A stretch of 64,000 nucleotides of DNA from Clostridiaceae bacterium (GTDB lineage: Bacteria > Bacillota > Clostridia > DSM-8532), in the NCBI GenBank assembly GCA_012719645.1, contig JAAXZX010000004.1:1-64000 (forward strand), given 5' to 3'. Position numbers and translations under genes: made by a program. Below the pieces are notes generated by a model that saw only the letters and a program-made list of their open reading frames with translations, did no database searches and was not told where the DNA came from. Each line of letters opens with the position of its first letter. Positions within the stretch are counted from its first letter, which is position 1. This document shows positions 1 through 8,719 of the stretch, piece by piece.

Positions 1-81
1 CATATCTCATTTCTCACATCTAATGAGATTGCTTCGTCGCTTCGCTCCTCGCATAAAGGCTCGCAAGGGCTTACGAGGAGA

Positions 82-281
82 CGTGCTGTTCAGCCTCGAC
101 TGACTCCGCAGGAGCAGATGAAGTTGTATGCGAAATGCGCGGATCGAGCGGGAAAAAACAACCGGATGTTGTTTTTAGCCGGCAGTCGCACGGATGCGAC
201 GTTGCCGGCGGCCCTGCGAGATTAAGCATGAGCATGTACAACTTCCTGCGACGAGGACTGAAGGAGAGCCTGAACAGCACG
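82..281. mobile_element. MITE-like fold-back element, copy A
   Basis: Terminal inverted repeats CGTGCTGTTCAGCCTC (82-97) and GAGCCTGAACAGCACG (266-281) match at 15 of 16 positions. Inside are a second inverted pair (GAAGTTGTA near 121 with TACAACTTC near 238) and two local hairpins, so the 200-bp unit could fold into a branched cruciform. There is no coding capacity. A related copy with the same ends but a different core lies at 53392-53554. Calling it a non-autonomous mobile element is inference; no target-site duplication was established. Confidence 0.55.
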
Positions 282-375
282 GCTATGATACGAATAACCG
301 GGGAAGCGCAGCAGAGATTGCGCACTTCGCTTGCAATGACAACTCGAAAGACCTGCCAGGGTAATGCCGCGTACC

Positions 376-405
376 TTTACATATCAAACAGATGTTTGAT
401 AAAAT
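376..405 (+). promoter_or_regulatory. Candidate parE promoter with 18-bp palindrome in the spacer
   Basis: TTTACA (376-381) and TAAAAT (400-405) are separated by 18 bases. The spacer is almost entirely a perfect palindrome, ATCAAACA-GA-TGTTTGAT (383-400). A dimeric repressor bound there would occlude RNA polymerase. The start codon lies 57 bases downstream. The boxes are near consensus only in part, so the promoter call is moderate. Confidence 0.5.
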
Positions 406-461
406 GGTGTCGGAAAGCCGAAAATACTAATGAGAAGCAAATACTTACGAGGAGCGGGATA

Positions 462-2441
462 ATGCCAGAGAAACAAAAGCAGGTTTACGGAAATGAAAGC
501 ATTACTTCCCTCAAGGGGGCGGATCGCGTCCGGCTGCGTCCCTCGGTCATCTTCGGCTCTGACGGGCTGGACGGATGCGTGCATTCATTCTTTGAAATAC
601 TGGCCAACTCCATCGATGAAGCCCGGGAGGGCTACGGAAGCGTCATCCGGGTCATAAGACACGCGGATTGTTCCATAACAGTGGAGGACCAGGGCCGGGG
701 CATCCCCCTGGATTTCAATCCCAAGGAACAGCGATATAACTGGGAACTGGTATACTGCGAGCTCTATGCCGGGGGAAAGTACATGAACAATACCGGCGAG
801 AACTACGAGTTTGCCCTGGGGCTTAACGGCCTCGGAGCATGCGCCACCCAGTACAGTTCCGAGTACATGGATGTAACAGTATTTCGTGATGGGTACAGGT
901 ATGAACTGCATTTTGAAAAGGGCAACAATATCGGGGGCCTTAAAAAAGAGAAGTGCGATTATGAGCATACGGGCACCATACAGAAATGGAAGCCGGACCG
1001 GGAGGTCTTCACCGATATAAGGATACCCCTCGAGCGTTTCAGGGATATCCTGAAAAGGCAGGCCGTGGTCAATGCCGGGCTGGTTTTCGAACTCATCGAC
1101 GAAGAAAGCGGGACCGCCGAAAGGTTCTGCTATGAGAATGGCATCATAGACTATGTAAATGAGCTGGGGCAGGGGAAGAACCTGACCCAGGTGCAATTCT
1201 TCGAAGGATTCGCGAAAGGCCGCGACAGGGAGGACAAGCCCGAATACAAGGTCAGGATGCAAACTGCCTTTTGCTTTAACAACGAGGTCAGCCGCATCGA
1301 GTACTACCATAATTCCAGCTGGCTGGAATACGGCGGCGCGCCCGACAGGGCCGTAAAGGCGGCCTTTGTAAGCGAACTGGACAAATACCTGAGAAACGGC
1401 AACAAGTACAATAAAAACGAGAGCAGGATTACCTTTGCGGATATTGAGGACAGCCTGATCCTCGTCACAAATACCTTCTCCACCATGACCAGCTATGAGA
1501 ACCAGACCAAAAAGGCCATCAGCAACAGGTTTATCCAGGAAGCCATAACCGACTTTCTTAAGCAGCAGCTTGAGATTTATCTGATTGAGAACAGGGAAGA
1601 TGCCGAGAAGATCGCGTCCCAGGTCCTGGTCAACAAGCGGAGCCGCGAAACCGCCGAAAGGGCGAGGATCGATATAAAAAAGAAGCTCGGGAAAACCCTG
1701 GACGTGTCCGCAAGGGTCAAGAAGTTCGTGGACTGCCGGAGCCGTGATGTGAGCAAGCGCGAACTGTATATTGTGGAAGGTGATTCCGCCCTCGGATCAT
1801 GCAAAATGGCCCGTGACAGCGAGTTCCAGGCCATAATGCCTGTCCGGGGCAAGATACTTAACTGCCTGAAAGCGGAATACGACAACATCTTCAAGAACGA
1901 AATCATAGTGGACCTGATAAAGGTTTTAGGGTGCGGCGTTGAGATAAAGACCCGCCATAACAGGGATCTGAACACATTCGATATGGACAGCCTGAAATGG
2001 AGCAAGATCATAATCTGCACCGATGCCGACGTGGACGGCTTCCAGATCAGGACACTGCTCCTGGCCATGATATACAGGCTGATTCCTTCGCTGATTGACG
2101 CAGGGAAGGTATATATCGCCGAGTCGCCGCTCTTTGAGATCAATACAAAGGAAGGAACCTGGTTTGCCTATTCCGAAAAGGAAAAGGCCCAGATCCTGAA
2201 ACAACTGAAAGGCCAGAATGTGGTCATCCACCGGTCCAAAGGGCTTGGCGAAAACGATCCCGAGATGATGTGGCAGACCACCATGAACCCGGAAACCAGG
2301 CGTCTTATTAAAGTGACGCCCGATGAGGCCGAGGAGACCAGGAGATACTTCAACCTCCTCCTGGGGGACGACCTCCAGGGCCGCAAGGACTTTATCGCAA
2401 AATACGGACATGAATATATGGATGCCATAGATGTAATCTGA
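462..2441 (+). CDS. parE: Type II topoisomerase, ATPase subunit (ParE/GyrB family)
   Basis: The protein has 659 residues. With ParC it changes DNA linking number or decatenates chromosomes by ATP-driven strand passage. The GHKL ATPase motifs are clear: EILANSIDEA near 45-54 (catalytic Glu and Mg-binding Asn), DQGRGIP, and GLNGLGA. The TOPRIM domain has EGDSA near 439 and DADVDG near 521. The start is ATG 462 behind GAGGAGCGG; the ORF-track start at 135 lies in repeats. Pairing with an adjacent A subunit and the ParC-type start of that partner favour topoisomerase IV over gyrase, but the two are hard to separate by eye. The upstream palindrome suggests regulated expression. Confidence 0.9.
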   Translation: MPEKQKQVYGNESITSLKGADRVRLRPSVIFGSDGLDGCVHSFFEILANSIDEAREGYGSVIRVIRHADCSITVEDQGRGIPLDFNPKEQRYNWELVYCELYAGGKYMNNTGENYEFALGLNGLGACATQYSSEYMDVTVFRDGYRYELHFEKGNNIGGLKKEKCDYEHTGTIQKWKPDREVFTDIRIPLERFRDILKRQAVVNAGLVFELIDEESGTAERFCYENGIIDYVNELGQGKNLTQVQFFEGFAKGRDREDKPEYKVRMQTAFCFNNEVSRIEYYHNSSWLEYGGAPDRAVKAAFVSELDKYLRNGNKYNKNESRITFADIEDSLILVTNTFSTMTSYENQTKKAISNRFIQEAITDFLKQQLEIYLIENREDAEKIASQVLVNKRSRETAERARIDIKKKLGKTLDVSARVKKFVDCRSRDVSKRELYIVEGDSALGSCKMARDSEFQAIMPVRGKILNCLKAEYDNIFKNEIIVDLIKVLGCGVEIKTRHNRDLNTFDMDSLKWSKIIICTDADVDGFQIRTLLLAMIYRLIPSLIDAGKVYIAESPLFEINTKEGTWFAYSEKEKAQILKQLKGQNVVIHRSKGLGENDPEMMWQTTMNPETRRLIKVTPDEAEETRRYFNLLLGDDLQGRKDFIAKYGHEYMDAIDVI

Positions 2442-2580
2442 TAGAGGTTGGAGGTGGGAGGTTAGAGGTGAGAGGCAGGAGGTTGGAGCATTAGAAGGCT
2501 TCGAAGCCAAACTTGCTATTTCTAATATCTTACTTCTCACATCCCACATCTTGCACCAGTTTTCTATTAAGGAGAACCAA
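2442..2580. repeat. Purine-rich inverted repeat between parE and parC
   Basis: A run of GAGGTTGGAGG-type purine-rich repeats (about 2445-2490) is followed by GGCTTCGAAGCC and then pyrimidine-rich CTTACTTCTCACATCCC. The two halves are roughly complementary. The TCTCACATC motif recurs at the left window edge (about 11-20) and in the core of the repeat at 53430-53520. It sits inside the topoisomerase operon, where it could form a stem in the mRNA. The parC RBS (AAGGAG, about 2570) lies just beyond it. Confidence 0.6.
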
Positions 2581-2582
2581 AG

Positions 2583-4763
2583 ATGCAGGTCAATTATACC
2601 GAACAACCGATTATCGATACTCTTAAAACAAATTATATGCCCTATGCCATGAGCGTCATAGTCTCACGTGCCATACCGGAGATTGACGGGCTGAAACCGT
2701 CCCACAGGAAACTCCTGTACACCATGTACAGGATGGGCCTTCTGAAGGGAAACAAGACAAAATCCGCCAACGTGGTGGGGCAGACCATGAAGCTTAACCC
2801 CCACGGGGATCAGGCCATATATGAAACCCTTGTCCGTATGACCACGGGAAACATGGCCCTTCTGCATCCGCTCATAGAATCCAAGGGCAATTTCGGGCGC
2901 GTCTATTCCCGCGACATGAAATATGCCGCACCCAGGTACACCGAGGTGAAACTGGCTGATATAGCCGAGGCGCTGTTCAGGGATATCGACAAGGATACCG
3001 TCGATTTCGCGGACAATTACGACGGTACCATGAAGGAGCCTGTCCTTTTGCCCACTGTCTTCCCGAATATCCTTGTAAACCCCAACCAGGGCATTGCCGT
3101 AGGCATGGCCAGCAACATATGCAGTTTCAACCTGCGGGAGGTATGCGAGGCAACAATAGCCTATATACAGAACGATAACGTGGATTTGCTGGATTACCTG
3201 AAGGCGCCTGATTTTCCCACCGGCGGCCAGATCCTGGTAGACCGGGCCGAGCTTTCAAAGATATATGAAACAGGCAGGGGTTCTTTCAGGATACGTGCCC
3301 GCTACCGTTTCGACAAGAAAAACAGCTGCATTGAAATCTATGAAATTCCCTACACAACAACATCCGAAGCCATCATAGAAAGCATAGCCGAGATCATCAA
3401 GAGCGGAAAAATCAAGGATATTATCGATGTCCGCGATGAAACAGACCTGGATGGGCTGACCATAACCATCGACATCAGGCGCAGCGCCGACCCTGATGAA
3501 ATCATGAACAAGCTTTTCAGGCTTACCACGCTGCAGGACAGCTTCAGCTGCAACTTCAACGTGCTGGTGGACCAGAAGCCCGTGGTCCTCGGCGTATACG
3601 GGATACTGGACCATTGGATACAGTTCAGGATGAACTGCATAAGGCGCAGGTCGCAGTTCGATATACGAAAGAAAAGCCAGCGCCTTCACCTCCTGACCGG
3701 CCTTTCAATGATACTGCTCGATATCGACAAGGCCATAGCGATCATCCGCAAAACCGAAAAGGACGCAGAGGTAATCCCCAACCTGATGAAAGGGTTCCAG
3801 ATTGACAGGGAACAGGCTGAGTTCATAGCCGAGATCAGGCTGAGGAACCTCAACAGGGAATATATCCTCAGGCAGACCTCGGATATTGAGAAACTCAAAA
3901 GCGAGATTGAGGACCTGAAGGATATAATCGCCCGTGAAGAGCGGGTCCTGGACATTATCTGCCAGGAACTGCGCGAGATCTCGGAAACCTATGGCGTGGA
4001 CAGGAGGAGCGATATCATAAGCGAGGATGAGGTTGAGCATATCACCGAGGAAAAGCTCATTGAAGACTATAATGTGCGGCTGTTCTTGACCCGGGAAGGA
4101 TATATCAAGAAGATACCGCTGGTTTCCCTGCGTTCCGCCGGCGAACAAAAGCTGAAGGATGAGGACTCCATCCTGATGGAACAGGAGACCCGGAACAAGG
4201 CAGAACTGCTCCTGTTTTCAAACAAGGCTTCGGTTTACAAGATGAAGGTCCATGAGCTTTCGGACAGCAAGGCCAGCATGCTTGGGGATTACCTGCCGAA
4301 TATCCTGGGCCTTGAGCCCGATGAAAGGATCATCTGCATGCATGCCACCGATGATTATTCGGGGTACCTGCTCTTTGCGTTTGAGAACGGAAAGGTTGCC
4401 AAAATAACTTTATCAAGCTATGCCACAAAGCTGAACCGGAGAAAGCTGACCAAGGCCTACAGCCAGCTTTCACCGCTGGCGGCCATGCGCTATATAGCCG
4501 AGGACCAGGATTTCGCAGCCTTAAGCAGCATTGATAAACTGCTTGTATTCAATACATCCGATATCAGTCCCAAGTCCACAAGGGATTCCCAGGGGGTACA
4601 GGTGTTAAGGTCAAAGAAAGGGAGCGTCCTGGTCGGCTTCAGACCGCTGAGCGAGCTTGCCCTCACGGATCCCGAGTATTACCGGGCAAAAATTCCGGCA
4701 ATCGGATGTTACCTGAAGGATAAGGACAAGGAAGACAGGCAGGTCAGCCTGTTTGGGGCTTGA
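2583..4763 (+). CDS. parC: Type II topoisomerase, DNA-cleaving subunit (ParC/GyrA family)
   Basis: The protein has 726 residues. It cleaves and religates DNA through a tyrosyl-phosphate bond and works with the ParE-type subunit encoded just upstream. The N-terminus (NYMPYAMSVIVSRAIPEIDG) is the classic GyrA/ParC opening. The catalytic tyrosine is about residue 119 in AAPRYTEVKL, and GIAVGMASN follows. A long coiled-coil region lies near 420-490 and a beta-rich C-terminal DNA-wrapping region follows. No clear GyrA-box is apparent, which fits ParC. The ATG has AAGGAG upstream. Only the repeat at 2442-2580 separates it from parE. Confidence 0.9.
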   Translation: MQVNYTEQPIIDTLKTNYMPYAMSVIVSRAIPEIDGLKPSHRKLLYTMYRMGLLKGNKTKSANVVGQTMKLNPHGDQAIYETLVRMTTGNMALLHPLIESKGNFGRVYSRDMKYAAPRYTEVKLADIAEALFRDIDKDTVDFADNYDGTMKEPVLLPTVFPNILVNPNQGIAVGMASNICSFNLREVCEATIAYIQNDNVDLLDYLKAPDFPTGGQILVDRAELSKIYETGRGSFRIRARYRFDKKNSCIEIYEIPYTTTSEAIIESIAEIIKSGKIKDIIDVRDETDLDGLTITIDIRRSADPDEIMNKLFRLTTLQDSFSCNFNVLVDQKPVVLGVYGILDHWIQFRMNCIRRRSQFDIRKKSQRLHLLTGLSMILLDIDKAIAIIRKTEKDAEVIPNLMKGFQIDREQAEFIAEIRLRNLNREYILRQTSDIEKLKSEIEDLKDIIAREERVLDIICQELREISETYGVDRRSDIISEDEVEHITEEKLIEDYNVRLFLTREGYIKKIPLVSLRSAGEQKLKDEDSILMEQETRNKAELLLFSNKASVYKMKVHELSDSKASMLGDYLPNILGLEPDERIICMHATDDYSGYLLFAFENGKVAKITLSSYATKLNRRKLTKAYSQLSPLAAMRYIAEDQDFAALSSIDKLLVFNTSDISPKSTRDSQGVQVLRSKKGSVLVGFRPLSELALTDPEYYRAKIPAIGCYLKDKDKEDRQVSLFGA

Positions 4764-4824
4764 ACCGTTCAATCAGACTTTTACCCCTGGATCCTGTATA
4801 GGATAAATGTAACAGGAGGTAATC

Positions 4825-5418
4825 ATGGACGATATTGTCCGCATACGCAGATGTCTGGCTGGGGAGAGAGAGGCATTCGAACCCCTGGTATCCAAATATA
4901 AGAACCTTGTTTACGGGATAGCGCTGAATATCCTGTATAACAAGGATGAAGCGGCTGATGTTACCCAGGAGGTCTTTATGAAGGCATGGGCAAACCTGGG
5001 CCGCTTTAACCCGGAATACAGCTTCAAGGCATGGATCGCCCGGATTGCCGTGAACCACAGCATCAATGTCAACCAGAAGCACAAGCGTTCTGCGGCCGCC
5101 GCATGGGATGAGGAGGCTGTCCGCCGCATCCCGGCTGACAGCGGTCTCCCCGAGGAAGAGCTTCTGTTCAGGGAGGAGCAGGACAGGGTAAAGCAGGCTG
5201 TCGATTCCCTGCCGGAGATGTACAGGCTGATTGTCGTACTGTTTCACCAGCAGTCCCTGTCCTATGACGAGATATGCCAGGTAACCGGCTATCCGCTAAG
5301 CATAGTCAAAAACCGGCTGTACCGAGCAAGGAAGATGCTTTGTGAAAGGCTCAGGGAATACTATGAAAGTGCCGGGGAGGAGGAAGCTTCATGGGCTGTG
5401 AAAAAGCATGGGAACTGA
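4825..5418 (+). CDS. ECF-family RNA polymerase sigma factor
   Basis: The protein has 197 residues. It would direct RNA polymerase to stress or envelope promoters. Region 2 (about 10-80) contains ADVTQEVFMKAW and the DNA-melting segment FKAWIARIAVNHSIN. Region 4 (about 130-185) carries the helix-turn-helix LSYDEICQVTGYPLSIVKNRLYRARKML. There is no region 1.1 or 3, as is usual for ECF factors. The start is ATG 4825 behind a perfect AGGAGGT. The anti-sigma gene overlaps its 3' end by 28 bases, so the two are translationally coupled. Its targets probably include its own operon, but no autoregulated promoter was identified. Confidence 0.92.
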   Translation: MDDIVRIRRCLAGEREAFEPLVSKYKNLVYGIALNILYNKDEAADVTQEVFMKAWANLGRFNPEYSFKAWIARIAVNHSINVNQKHKRSAAAAWDEEAVRRIPADSGLPEEELLFREEQDRVKQAVDSLPEMYRLIVVLFHQQSLSYDEICQVTGYPLSIVKNRLYRARKMLCERLREYYESAGEEEASWAVKKHGN

Positions 5419-5927
5419 TGATGAGCCGGCTTGACGGCGAGCTTGGGAAACGTGATTCGATGATCCTGGAGAATCATCTCAGGATCTGCCCCGAGTGCCG
5501 AAGGCAGATGGCTGCGCTTGACGCGGCTCTCCTGGAACTGGAGATGTCAGGACCTGCCGCTCCCGAATCAATTGAGCAAAACGTGATGAAGAAGATCTGC
5601 GGCGCCAGGAATAAGGAAACAGCCTCGCTTCTCCCTTATGTCGTCCTGCCCGCGGCGTTGCTTACGGGGGCACTTGCCTTTATTCTGTATGAATTCCGTA
5701 CAGCCGGCATGATGGACCTGATCGTTAAGGCCGCCCGCGCCATTGAGCTTTTCTATAGAGTGTTCGAATCAATGACCGGTGTTTTGAGACTTCTCCTTAA
5801 TAACCCATATACGGGCGTAATCATGATGATAACAGGCATCCTGCTGTTTGCCGGCATCATTGTCCTAATCTCCGTGCAGTTTTGGAAAAAGGGCAATAGT
5901 TCAGTATACTGGAGGACAACGAAATGA
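5391..5927 (+). CDS. Zinc-finger anti-sigma factor, membrane anchored
   Basis: The protein has 178 residues. It probably binds the ECF sigma factor encoded just upstream and holds it at the membrane. The N-terminal anti-sigma zinc-finger motif is visible as H29-x3-C33-x2-C36 in ENHLRICPECRRQM. Two hydrophobic segments follow, near 80-103 and 140-164, which is one more than the usual single span. It overlaps the sigma gene by 28 bases and the next gene by 4, so the three form one transcription unit. The membrane signal that triggers release cannot be inferred. Confidence 0.85.
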   Translation: MGCEKAWELMMSRLDGELGKRDSMILENHLRICPECRRQMAALDAALLELEMSGPAAPESIEQNVMKKICGARNKETASLLPYVVLPAALLTGALAFILYEFRTAGMMDLIVKAARAIELFYRVFESMTGVLRLLLNNPYTGVIMMITGILLFAGIIVLISVQFWKKGNSSVYWRTTK

Positions 5928-7162
5928 AAAGAAGGCGTTTCTGTTTTATAATAGCAATCCTGGCAGCCCTGCTGCTGGCCGGTTCGGTAATCGTACTGGC
6001 CGCAGGCAGCAGTCCCTCAGTCAACACCGGTGAAATCCATGATGATGATTTTATCGCGGAAGGGGATTCAGTTACCAACGACGGGATCATAACCGGAGAC
6101 CTTCTGTCATTTTCGCAAAGACTGACCGTGAGAGGCGGGGTTGAAGGAGACATCATAGCCTTTGCAACCGATATCTATATCGGCGGGGAAGTAGGCGGAA
6201 GCATAAGGGCCGTGGGATCCAACATAAGCATATCCTCCAGGGTTTCCCGCAATGTAATGCTGGCAGGTTCCAGCTGCATACTTGATAACGGCTCTTCTGT
6301 AGCCAGGAATGTTTACCTGGTCGGCAATGTTGTAAAAAGCCTTGGCACTGTGGAGGGAACAACAAATATCTTCGGCTCCGATATTACCCTCGGCGGTGTT
6401 TACAACGGCGACGTGGTTATACACAATACGGCTGAGAAGGGCAGCTTCAGCATGCAGCCGGGGACTGTGATCAGAGGGAAGCTGACATATAAGGGTGCAA
6501 CCGAGTTCCATCTGCCAAGTTATGTCCAGGTAGGGGACTATGAATTCGTAAAAACCAGCCCGGCAGAGTCCGGGCGTGCGCAGGGGCTTAGCCTGGGGAG
6601 CATTATCAAAAGGATCACCACCCTGGCTGTGTATTACCTGTTGGCACTTCTTCTGTTCAGGCTGTTCCCGAGGTTTTTTGTCCGGTCGGGAAGTTTCATA
6701 TCCCAGAAGCCTTTCGCGGCAGCCGGAATCGGCATTGCCACCCTGGGAACCCTTGTTGGCGCTTTGCTCCTGCTGCTGATCATCATCCTGCTGGTCATGA
6801 CAATTCTTGAATTTTCAGTTCTCGGCTTTACCAGCCTTGCATTGCTCTTCTTCGGGCTGGTTACCGTTGTGTTTGCCGATATCCCGGTTTCATTATGGCT
6901 CGGGGGGATGATGTTAAGAAAAACCGGCAGCGTGCCCGCAAGGCTAGCGGTGGGACTGGCCGTTATCAGCGCCGTGAAGCTGGTTTTGGACCTGCTGAGC
7001 GTCATTCCGTCGGTGGGTTCTGTTTTCGGAGTTATTGGATTCCTGGTCAGAGCTGCCGTCTGGCTGTTGGGCACAGGAGCAATCCTCAATACGCTGTATT
7101 CCATGCTGAAGGCGGCCAACCAGCAGGCCGAGGCAGAGGAACTGGGGATAACAGAAGAATAG
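5924..7162 (+). CDS. Bactofilin-like polymer-forming membrane protein
   Basis: The protein has 412 residues. A signal-like hydrophobic segment occupies 1-27. Residues about 45-200 are short repeating beta strands (GDIIAF, GGEVGGSIRAVGS, GSDITLGGVYNGDV) typical of bactofilin-like beta-helical domains. About five hydrophobic helices follow from residue 225 to the C-terminus. ATGA overlap with the anti-sigma gene puts it in the ECF operon, which suggests an envelope-stress or shape-related role, though its function is unknown. The charged tail ends AEAEELGITEE. The polymer-forming call comes from repeat pattern rather than conserved catalytic residues. Confidence 0.7.
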   Translation: MKRRRFCFIIAILAALLLAGSVIVLAAGSSPSVNTGEIHDDDFIAEGDSVTNDGIITGDLLSFSQRLTVRGGVEGDIIAFATDIYIGGEVGGSIRAVGSNISISSRVSRNVMLAGSSCILDNGSSVARNVYLVGNVVKSLGTVEGTTNIFGSDITLGGVYNGDVVIHNTAEKGSFSMQPGTVIRGKLTYKGATEFHLPSYVQVGDYEFVKTSPAESGRAQGLSLGSIIKRITTLAVYYLLALLLFRLFPRFFVRSGSFISQKPFAAAGIGIATLGTLVGALLLLLIIILLVMTILEFSVLGFTSLALLFFGLVTVVFADIPVSLWLGGMMLRKTGSVPARLAVGLAVISAVKLVLDLLSVIPSVGSVFGVIGFLVRAAVWLLGTGAILNTLYSMLKAANQQAEAEELGITEE

Positions 7163-7258
7163 CGTCCTGCGTGTCTATCCGCCTTTGCCCTGTACAAATG
7201 GAACAACTTCTGGTATGTTTGATTTAAGGACTTACCCATATATATACAGAGGCGAGAG

Positions 7259-7804
7259 ATGGATAACAAAATATCTTCGATCATAAAAAGATCACTCAGG
7301 GTTACCTCCGGATATATCACGGCGTTCCTTATTATGTGCGCGCTTTCGGCAAGTGTTTTCGGGCTGGCGCGGGAAAATACCCCGCAAGCCATGCCCTGGC
7401 TTTCCTTTGCCACTTTCCTGGTCCTTTTCTTTGCTGTCTATAACGAAATGCGCAGCCTGGCGGTTAAGGAAAGCAGACCCCAGTACAATATTAATCCCTC
7501 GAAATTCAAAGGACTGCTCTACGGCGCGCTTGGGGTAATTCCCATATTGCTTGTTCAACTTATCATAATTGCCATCAGGGTTACCGAACCGTACGCGGTA
7601 TTCCGGAGGCGCATATTCCAGCTGGTGTCCGGACCGCTGTACTGGCTTGCAAGGATTCTTGGCAACGAGATCTGGCACTATTTCCTTGCTGTTGCTTCCA
7701 TTATCATAATAGCCTTTTTAGGATACTTTGCGGGGCATAAAAAATTCTACATCACCGCATGGCTGAGGGAAACGCTGGGCACAAAGAAAAGCAAAAAAGC
7801 GTAG
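7259..7804 (+). CDS. Conserved hypothetical membrane protein
   Basis: The protein has 181 residues and about four hydrophobic spans (near 17-36, 44-62, 85-110, 138-162), with a basic C-terminus (GTKKSKKA). I do not recognise the family. The start ATG 7259 follows GAGGCGAGAG. It lies 96 bases after the bactofilin-like gene in the same direction, so it may belong to the ECF sigma operon or start a new unit with cwlD. Confidence 0.6.
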   Translation: MDNKISSIIKRSLRVTSGYITAFLIMCALSASVFGLARENTPQAMPWLSFATFLVLFFAVYNEMRSLAVKESRPQYNINPSKFKGLLYGALGVIPILLVQLIIIAIRVTEPYAVFRRRIFQLVSGPLYWLARILGNEIWHYFLAVASIIIIAFLGYFAGHKKFYITAWLRETLGTKKSKKA

Positions 7805-7885
7805 GCCGGACATGCATGTTTTGTTATATGTCCAACCTGTCCCTGAATATTGATAGTACAAACAGGAAACAGGGACGGGGTATCG

Positions 7886-8599
7886 ATGATATTACTGATA
7901 AAAAGAAGAAATGCTGCGCTGATCCTGCTTATACTTGTTCTTTCAATCGCCGTATTCAGCCTGGAAGGGTCGGACGACCCGTTGGCGCTGGCGGCAAACA
8001 GGCAGTATAAGGCCACAGTGATATTGGATCCGGGGCACGGAGGCGAAGACCCGGGCGCTGTAAGCAATTATTCCGGGATTGCGGAAAAGGATATAAACCT
8101 GAGGATAGCCCTGCTGCTTAAGGAATTATTGGAGGAAGACAATTACCGCGTCATCATGACTCGCCAGGAGGACGTCCTCAACTACAAGCCCGGGACAAAG
8201 AACATAACCGAGAAAAGAAGGCAGGACCTGACAGGCAGGAGGAAGCTCATAGATAACTCGGGAGCGGACATCGTTGTAAGCATCCACCTGAATAAGTTCG
8301 AAGAACCGCAATACTATGGCGCGCAAGCCTTTTATCCCCCCGGCTCGCCCGAAAGCGAACGCCTGGCTGTGTGTATGCAGAATGCCTTAAAGGAGCATGT
8401 GGATCCTTCCAACAACCGGAAAGCGCTTGTAAAGAAGGAGCGCATCGTCATCCTGAGGGACCTGGTGGTGCCCACTGCTCTTGTGGAATGCGGCTTCCTG
8501 TCCAACTCCCGGGAAGAGGCTCTTCTCAGGACACCGGACTACCAGGAAAAAATCGCCAGGGCGCTTAAGATGGGAATAGACCAATACTTTGCCGAATAG
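7886..8599 (+). CDS. cwlD: N-acetylmuramoyl-L-alanine amidase, CwlD-like
   Basis: The protein has 237 residues. Amidase_3 enzymes are zinc hydrolases that cut the amide bond between MurNAc and the stem peptide; CwlD does this to make muramic-delta-lactam in the spore cortex. Residues 1-25 form one N-terminal membrane anchor. Zinc ligands are visible in DPGHGG, in the Glu of SGIAEKD and in SIHLN; the catalytic Glu is in ALVECGF. Length and single anchor match CwlD better than vegetative amidases, which carry wall-binding repeats. I chose ATG 7886 behind GGGACGGGG rather than the TTG at 7850 in the ORF track. Confidence 0.82.
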   Translation: MILLIKRRNAALILLILVLSIAVFSLEGSDDPLALAANRQYKATVILDPGHGGEDPGAVSNYSGIAEKDINLRIALLLKELLEEDNYRVIMTRQEDVLNYKPGTKNITEKRRQDLTGRRKLIDNSGADIVVSIHLNKFEEPQYYGAQAFYPPGSPESERLAVCMQNALKEHVDPSNNRKALVKKERIVILRDLVVPTALVECGFLSNSREEALLRTPDYQEKIARALKMGIDQYFAE

Positions 8600-8635
8600 A
8601 TCCGTCATACAGCGGCAATCCTCGCCAGTCACCAC

Positions 8636-8666
8636 TTGACGATACAGCTTGATTGAAGGATATAAT
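8636..8666 (+). promoter_or_regulatory. Candidate sigma-A promoter
   Basis: TTGACG (8636-8641) and TATAAT (8661-8666) are separated by 19 bases, slightly long. It precedes the acidic-repeat membrane protein gene at 8720. Confidence 0.5.
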
Positions 8667-8719
8667 AGGAGTGGTGCTGTTGTACGGGCATTATTCCACA
8701 AAGGATGGAGCGTGTCTTT

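Larger units (their letters stand above)
1..461. repeat. Non-coding repeat-rich leader upstream of parE
   Basis: This 460-base stretch lacks a credible gene. The ORF track extends the downstream topoisomerase ORF back to 135, but that part translates to repeat-derived sequence. Visible elements are GAGATTGC...CGCAT at 25-54, a second GAGATTGC...GCAATGAC unit at about 315-341, a nested fold-back structure at 82-281, and strong local hairpins (AAAACAAC/GTTGTTTT near 157-177; GCCGGC/GCCGGC near 180-211). Parts of it recur, mostly inverted, at 53319-53554. A palindrome-containing promoter candidate lies at 376-405. Confidence 0.7.

Noticed and set aside
135-461. N-terminal extension of the parE ORF (start at 135)
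   Set aside because: The segment translates repeats and hairpins; ATG 462 has a good RBS and starts the family-length protein.
585-1310. Long minus-strand ORF of 241 codons
   Set aside because: It is antisense to the topoisomerase ATPase domain and has no RBS or family features.
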